A stretch of 25,293 bases of DNA, taken from positions 1-25,293 of the forward strand of contig JAOXYB010058279.1 in NCBI GenBank assembly GCA_028565635.1, given 5' to 3'. The stretch comes from Phoronis ovalis. Taxonomy: Eukaryota > Phoronida > Phoronidae. Positions 21,018 through 25,293 of this stretch are shown piece after piece. A program made the position numbers and the translations under genes. The notes beneath the pieces are model-generated. The model saw nothing but the letters and a program-made list of their open reading frames with translations, did no database searches and was not told the DNA's origin. Each line of letters begins with the position of its first letter. Position 1 is the stretch's first letter.

Positions 21018-21203
21018 AGGGCTGTTCCAGTAAAAAAAGTGGGGGAGGGGGGGGAAGGCACTTTCATTTTATACCCACCACCCATAATTTTTAATTAGCT
21101 TGTAATGCAACCACCCATAATTCTGAACACAACCACCCACAATTTTTTATTTCAACTGCCTTCCCCCCCCTCCCACACTTTTTTTACTGGAACAGCCCTC
21201 ACC
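21018..21203. mobile_element. Foldback/MITE-like element with long inverted arms
   Basis: Left arm 21018-21060 (AGGGCTGTTCCAGTAAAAAA, then G-rich GGGGGAGGGGGGGGAAGGCA) is mirrored by the right arm 21157-21201 (TGCCTTCCCCCCCCTCCCAC, then TTTTTTTACTGGAACAGCCC). The arms are about 43-45 bp with one or two mismatches. The 96-bp loop carries three CCACCCAYAAT motifs. There is no coding capacity and no clear target-site duplication. The minus-strand AATAAA at 21146-21151 lies in the loop. Confidence 0.75.
21146..21151 (-). terminator. Possible poly(A) signal for a truncated meckelin transcript
   Basis: AATAAA on the minus strand, inside the foldback element, about 290 nt past the last visible meckelin exon. 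If the exon at 21442 is read through, the frame stops at 21422-21424 (TAG) and this would be the first canonical signal. This is inference only. Confidence 0.2.
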
Positions 21204-21441
21204 AGGTTTCTATGTGTTAGAGTTTTCAAGAATAGCCCAGTCAGACAAATATGGTGGTCTGTTGGCCATATTGGATCTAATCCAAAAATTCTTCCATCAT
21301 CCTCATTCACCCAATCTACCTTACGTATCTGCCATTGCCAAATTTGTGTCATCCGTTTTCATAAACCAATTGCATACAAATAAAACCGACATTATAACCT
21401 CTCAGATTTTGTCTGTTGAAGCTAAAAACAATTGAACGCAC

Positions 21442-24400
21442 CTGTATAGAATATACCGTTGTCAGAAGTATCTTCAAACTCACAGTTCAGGACACTTTCA
21501 AACAGTAACTTGTCTTTAACTCTATAGTCCAAATCTCTCAAAGACTGGAGAAAAAAACATGTCAAGAAAGATGAGAAATCACATAGCAAACAAAAGTAGA
21601 ATTATACAATGTGACCTACATATAGACACAAATTACATAAAGGTTTATGAAGTATAAAACTGGCTGGAAAATCCTGTTGAGTTCCTAATGCATTGAATAC
21701 TGTGAACTAGTGACACTTTGGTACTTACATGATCAATGAACGACGACAGAAACCTATTGAGAACATTATAAGCCTGAACACATTTTTCAAACTGTGCCTT
21801 CTTTCCAGCAACAGGACCACCTTGGCCATGCTCCATTCTGTTAGCCGCTGTCACCTAAAATAAAGATACTTAATATGAGAACGTGTTCTATACAATGTTC
21901 TCGCGCATGTTCCAGCATCACCCTGCAGAAGCAAACCAAGCATACATTCAATAGAAATTATGAAAATCTGTATAATATATTTCAATAATTTGTTTTTATA
22001 AAATTTTGTTTCCAGCTTTTTTAAAGCGAGATTTTATTTATAGTATATAGTGAATGGTAATTCGCATCTTTACAAAAACTGGAAAAAGGGGGTTTATCAA
22101 CTGATAGAACAGAGGTGAGACGATTCTATTCCATATATATATAAAACTACAAGTGCAAAGGAAACTGGCATCCACTTTCCACCACTTAATTACAGTACAA
22201 TGTGGCTTGGAATTCAGTTTCCTTCATACAAACACACCAGAAACATTGCTTTTAACAAAAAAATTGGCCTTTTCTAATATATGACCACAAAGTTTCAAAT
22301 TTTGCATCTTACAGAACAAGAATTTAATTTCTGTTATTCCCTAACAGATGTTGTAATTACATTACAGTAAGGTAAAGGATTCTTAAACTACTAATACAGA
22401 TCACCACAAAAACTATTGGGAGAGATTTGTACGAGATTTAAAGATAAGCATCAATGCTTTTCACCCTTTCTTGATTGAGTGGGGTAATGACTCTCTCATA
22501 CTGAGTGCGCAACTTTTTGGGAAGAGCCATAATGAAGACTTGATCATCTGTGTTCGGCATTAAACCACGATGACCACAAAGGTTTTCCTGAAATAAAAAT
22601 GTTCGTAATATTTTTCAGTGTGAAGCTTATAGTACAAAATATAGCAAGCCTAACAAAACGTCCATTCTTAATTACCCTATTTGCATCTGTTGTCAATTTG
22701 TCTGTGACTCAGTTTCAAAGGTAAAACTATCATTTCCAACATCACACTTAAAAACCTTTGAAATAAGAAGCGAAATAACAGTCTCAGTTGCTAAGCTTAG
22801 TGAAATACTAATTTTAAACAGATCACATTTTGCTGTGCCACAAAGGGGGGACTTTCCAGTCTGACCTTCATGCCATCATCGGATTCTGATTGGTCATGTT
22901 CTTTTTTTAGAAAGTAGGTTTAAACAAAGATACCTCCTCTCGTCGTAGCTGGTCAGCCATTTCTTTTAGTCCCGTGTCAGCTCGGCCGTGGGGAGAACGG
23001 CCATGTATGTAGTAGCCAAACTGAGCAGTTTCCATAATAAATACACTAACATTTGCAACAGAGCAGAGATCTGTGAACTGTCTTATAGCATCGGTGAAAA
23101 ATCGTTCGTAGAAGATCTTGACAAACAGCCACTGGGTAGCCGCTAAAAATAAAACACAACATATGTAATGAATTATGTTGCAAACTACAGTTTGTGAGTT
23201 ATAACTCGTACACAACAGATTATTTAGTGTATTTTATCTGTCAGAAGTTGCATGCTTTTTACTGCATAGCTGCTCAGACAATTATAAATGTTACTAAAAT
23301 TGTCATTTCATCACTAGATATAGTTTTATTTACACAACAGTCTGTCGTTCTGAACAACACTTGACAATTCTAATTGTTAAAAATGAATTTAAAATTCTCT
23401 TTAGATAAAAGTAGAAGGGGGGATTTTAATCTCATTTTTATCACAGTAATTTGTAATTTAGTTGAGCGATCAATCTACGTTGAATCCAAAATTAGAAATA
23501 GAAGGGATCATAAATTTAAAAATATTATAAACCCAGTTTATTCAACAGCCACTTACCTACTAACAGGTACACACAGCTCCCCAGGGCAAACCGAAACACC
23601 TTGCTGTGAGCAGCTTGATACATCTGAGGGGCATAATAGAACCAAGCATTAGGATCCTTTGATGCCAAATATTCAAATCCAACCACTCGTAGGAAGAATA
23701 CAACAGCAAATATCTGCAAGGCGGGACTAAGTTTGCGGAAGGACTGAATCTCATTCCACTCGTTGGCGACAAAATATGTTCTCCATATGGACACTGGATT
23801 GTCAGGAGTCTTTGGATCATCTCCTTGCCCACCGCCTAAAATAGTAGCAGATGATGCTTTTTAGTAACGTGGCGAGTATCACGATTTATACATTTAAGTC
23901 AAATGAAAAGATAGATATTAAACAAAAGTATAATATTATTTTGAAAGTATATAATTCATTCCTGCTAAATCTGTAATTTGTTTTTCTCTGAGGTCATGTG
24001 ACCTGTACGGTGGCCATTTCGGGTTTAAACATTAAATTTTGTAAACGCAAATTCCAAACAATATAGTTAGTAAAGCAAACTTAAACCTATGAAGTTGAAA
24101 CTTTGTACAAATATTCTACATGAAAAGCTGCAAGAGAGTGACCCAGATTTTTGAAATGTAACTTTGTTCAAAAGATATGAAGTTTCAAGATTTGTCAACT
24201 TAATTTTGTTGATTGTATCCTGATAACGTACCTGCAGATTGAATAACTGTCGCCCTGGGCCTCTCCCAATCGATAAAGAAAATGTCAATAGTGAGTTGCT
24301 GAGCATACAAATGAATGACATGGATAAACTTCAGGGCAAACGCCACAGACAAATATGTTATGAAGCCTTGCTCCTGGGCCACTGTATGTGGCAGTAAATA

Positions 24401-25293
24401 CACCTCGTCTTGACGCTGCAATAAAATAAAATTATTCACACCATTTTTGCAGCCTCAAAATACAAATTTATTGTTTGATGCTAATCAGTGATGCCATGAA
24501 AAGTATGTGTGGACTAAAAACTAAAATTCCTAAAACATTTTGACAGGGGAATATCACAAGTCATGATTGAAGTGAGCAGGCTTGCATGGAAGCATGATGT
24601 ATGAAAATTACAGTTTGCCAAAAGAAAAAGAGATGGCAAATTTTATAGAAGCTTTGACTATAAAGTGATGCAATATGACATCATCAGTACATCCTAATGC
24701 ACTTCGAATAAAAGCAAAAAAATTCATTTAAAATCATCATGGTGGATTCCATAGTGACAAAACATACAAAGTGTTTTCAGTTTGCTACAGCTATACTTAG
24801 ACCACACAACAATACAAATGTATACGTGGCCGGTCGTTTTTATCTCACCTTGAAAAACACCACCCACCATAAGGAAGAGCTGAATAGAACCACGAAGAAC
24901 GCATTACTAATCATTCCACAAGAATGTACTAAGAACTTGACGATGGTAACAAAATCGATTCCCATTCGTCCACCCCTCTTAGACCAGGACCACGTCTGCA
25001 CACCAGCCCAGACCACAGCTAAACCACTTATAATGCCGATTGCTATGTTGAAATCGTTGCTTTGCTTGTCTTGGTTCATCTCATATGTCACTGCAAATGA
25101 CACCTGTGAAACAATAGGGAATGAAAGCATGTTAAAACTAACTCCGAAGTAAAATATCCTTAGATTTAACTATTCAGTAAGCAATATTTTCAAATGATGT
25201 GTGCATGTCAGTTACATAGACCTGACAGATCTGACGTTCTTTGAAAGCTACATTCTTTTTGTCTATTTCCTCTGATGTAAACAAAAGCTGAAT
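21442..25293 (-). CDS. TMEM67: Meckelin (TMEM67), membrane half; both ends missing
   Basis: Meckelin is a Frizzled-like multipass protein of the ciliary transition zone, mutated in Meckel and Joubert syndromes (family knowledge). Exons in transcript order: 25293-25222 (partial), 25103-24849, 24415-24232, 23835-23557, 23142-22934, 22587-22465, 21854-21729, 21544-21442. Phases all agree and give 450 residues. Signatures are VSFAVTYEM, LTIDIFFIDWERP, SIWRTYFVANEWNEIQ, ERFFTDAIRQFTDLCSVANV, FGYYIHGRSPHGRAD, NLCGHRGLMPNTD and FLSSFIDH, each close to human. Hydrophobic spans: NIAIGIISGLAVVWAGV, FVVLFSSSLWWVVFF, YLSVAFALKFIHVIHLY, ALQIFAVVFFLRVVG and LGSCVYLLVAATQW. The Cys-rich extracellular half lies beyond the right edge. 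The final helix and tail expected after IFYT are not found. Confidence 0.93.
24849..25293 (-). CDS. TMEM67: Meckelin exons around the first membrane helices
   Basis: The window-edge exon 25222-25293 reads IQLLFTSEEIDKKNVAFKER plus QICQ, aligning loosely with the end of the extracellular region in human (ITIAYSDIDIKDAN). It leaves through an unusual CAG|GTCTAT donor in phase 0. The next exon, 24849-25103 (85 codons), enters after TTTCACAG with VSFAVTYEMNQDKQ and holds the first helix, a basic loop (SKRGGR), then IVKFLVHSCGMISNAFFVVL and SSSLWWVVFFK. A 137-codon open frame on the opposite strand here is only its shadow. Confidence 0.88.

Larger units (their letters stand above)
20752..21441. 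other. Spacer between meckelin exon 'IFYT' and the Cdk1 exon
   Basis: This 690-bp stretch should hold either the end of meckelin or the upstream Cdk1 exons, yet neither is visible on the minus strand. Reading the minus strand in all frames I see no meckelin last helix (a DLLFF-VVDLA-like segment) and no kinase subdomain VIII-IX text (WYRAPE, DVWS-GC). It contains a foldback element at 21018-21203, CCACCCATAAT-type repeats on both strands (20946-20956, 21081-21091, 21110-21120), and repeat-like sequence either side. Confidence 0.7.

Noticed and set aside
21105-21435. Overlapping open frames on both strands in the meckelin-Cdk1 spacer
   Set aside because: They overlap the foldback element and repeat-like sequence, and none resembles meckelin's C-terminus or kinase subdomains.
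24739-25152. 137-codon plus-strand open frame
   Set aside because: It is antisense to the well-supported meckelin exon 24849-25103; no family signal of its own.
1-25293. CRISPR arrays, operons, ribosome binding sites or prokaryotic mobile systems
   Set aside because: Gene structure is clearly animal with spliced exons; the only short tandem array is the intronic minisatellite without spacers.

Overview
The window is animal genomic DNA. Genes are split into short exons with GT-AG introns, the introns are AT-rich, and the three recognisable genes are metazoan: Raptor (TOR complex 1), meckelin/TMEM67 (ciliary transition zone) and Cdk1. The protein sequences are close to, but not, vertebrate. 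Together with compact introns full of small palindromic elements this suggests a marine-type bilaterian invertebrate; I cannot place it to phylum. All gene assignments come from reading protein motifs, exon phases and splice sites by eye.

Positions 1-18559 (+ strand) hold Raptor almost entire. The first five bases look like the last bases of an upstream coding exon, followed by a perfect GTGAGT donor. Twenty-eight further coding exons then run from 2275 to the stop codon at 18557-18559. Their phases all agree, and they join into an open frame of 1280 codons plus stop, very close to the human protein over the same span. In order they encode the caspase-like N-terminal domain, the armadillo/HEAT domain, a Ser-rich linker with phosphosite-like motifs, and a seven-bladed WD40 propeller. 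The introns carry repeats: a 25-bp minisatellite, two copies of one palindromic element family, a tRNA-like SINE head, a local duplication and other foldbacks. Apart from the repeats listed, the introns are AT-rich and I see nothing in them.

Positions 18560-20174 are the convergent 3' region between Raptor and a minus-strand gene end, with candidate poly(A) signals for each strand. Positions 20175-20751 (- strand) hold the last two exons of a Cdk1-type kinase, 80 residues with the normal stop. Positions 21442-25293 (- strand) hold eight exons (450 codons) of the membrane half of meckelin, entering from beyond the right edge.

The most unusual point is the junction at 20752-21441. Meckelin stops one step short of its final transmembrane helix and tail, while Cdk1 lacks everything before its last 80 residues. 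Both are on the same strand, separated by only 690 bp of repeat-like DNA containing a foldback element. The splice phases on the two sides do not match. This is either a real intron-to-intron rearrangement that broke both genes, a nested or duplicated fragment, or an assembly misjoin at repeats.

Functionally, Raptor is the substrate-recruiting subunit of TORC1, Cdk1 drives mitosis and meckelin gates cilia. The sequence gives no sign that they are co-regulated; the arrangement looks like ordinary or rearranged neighbourhood.
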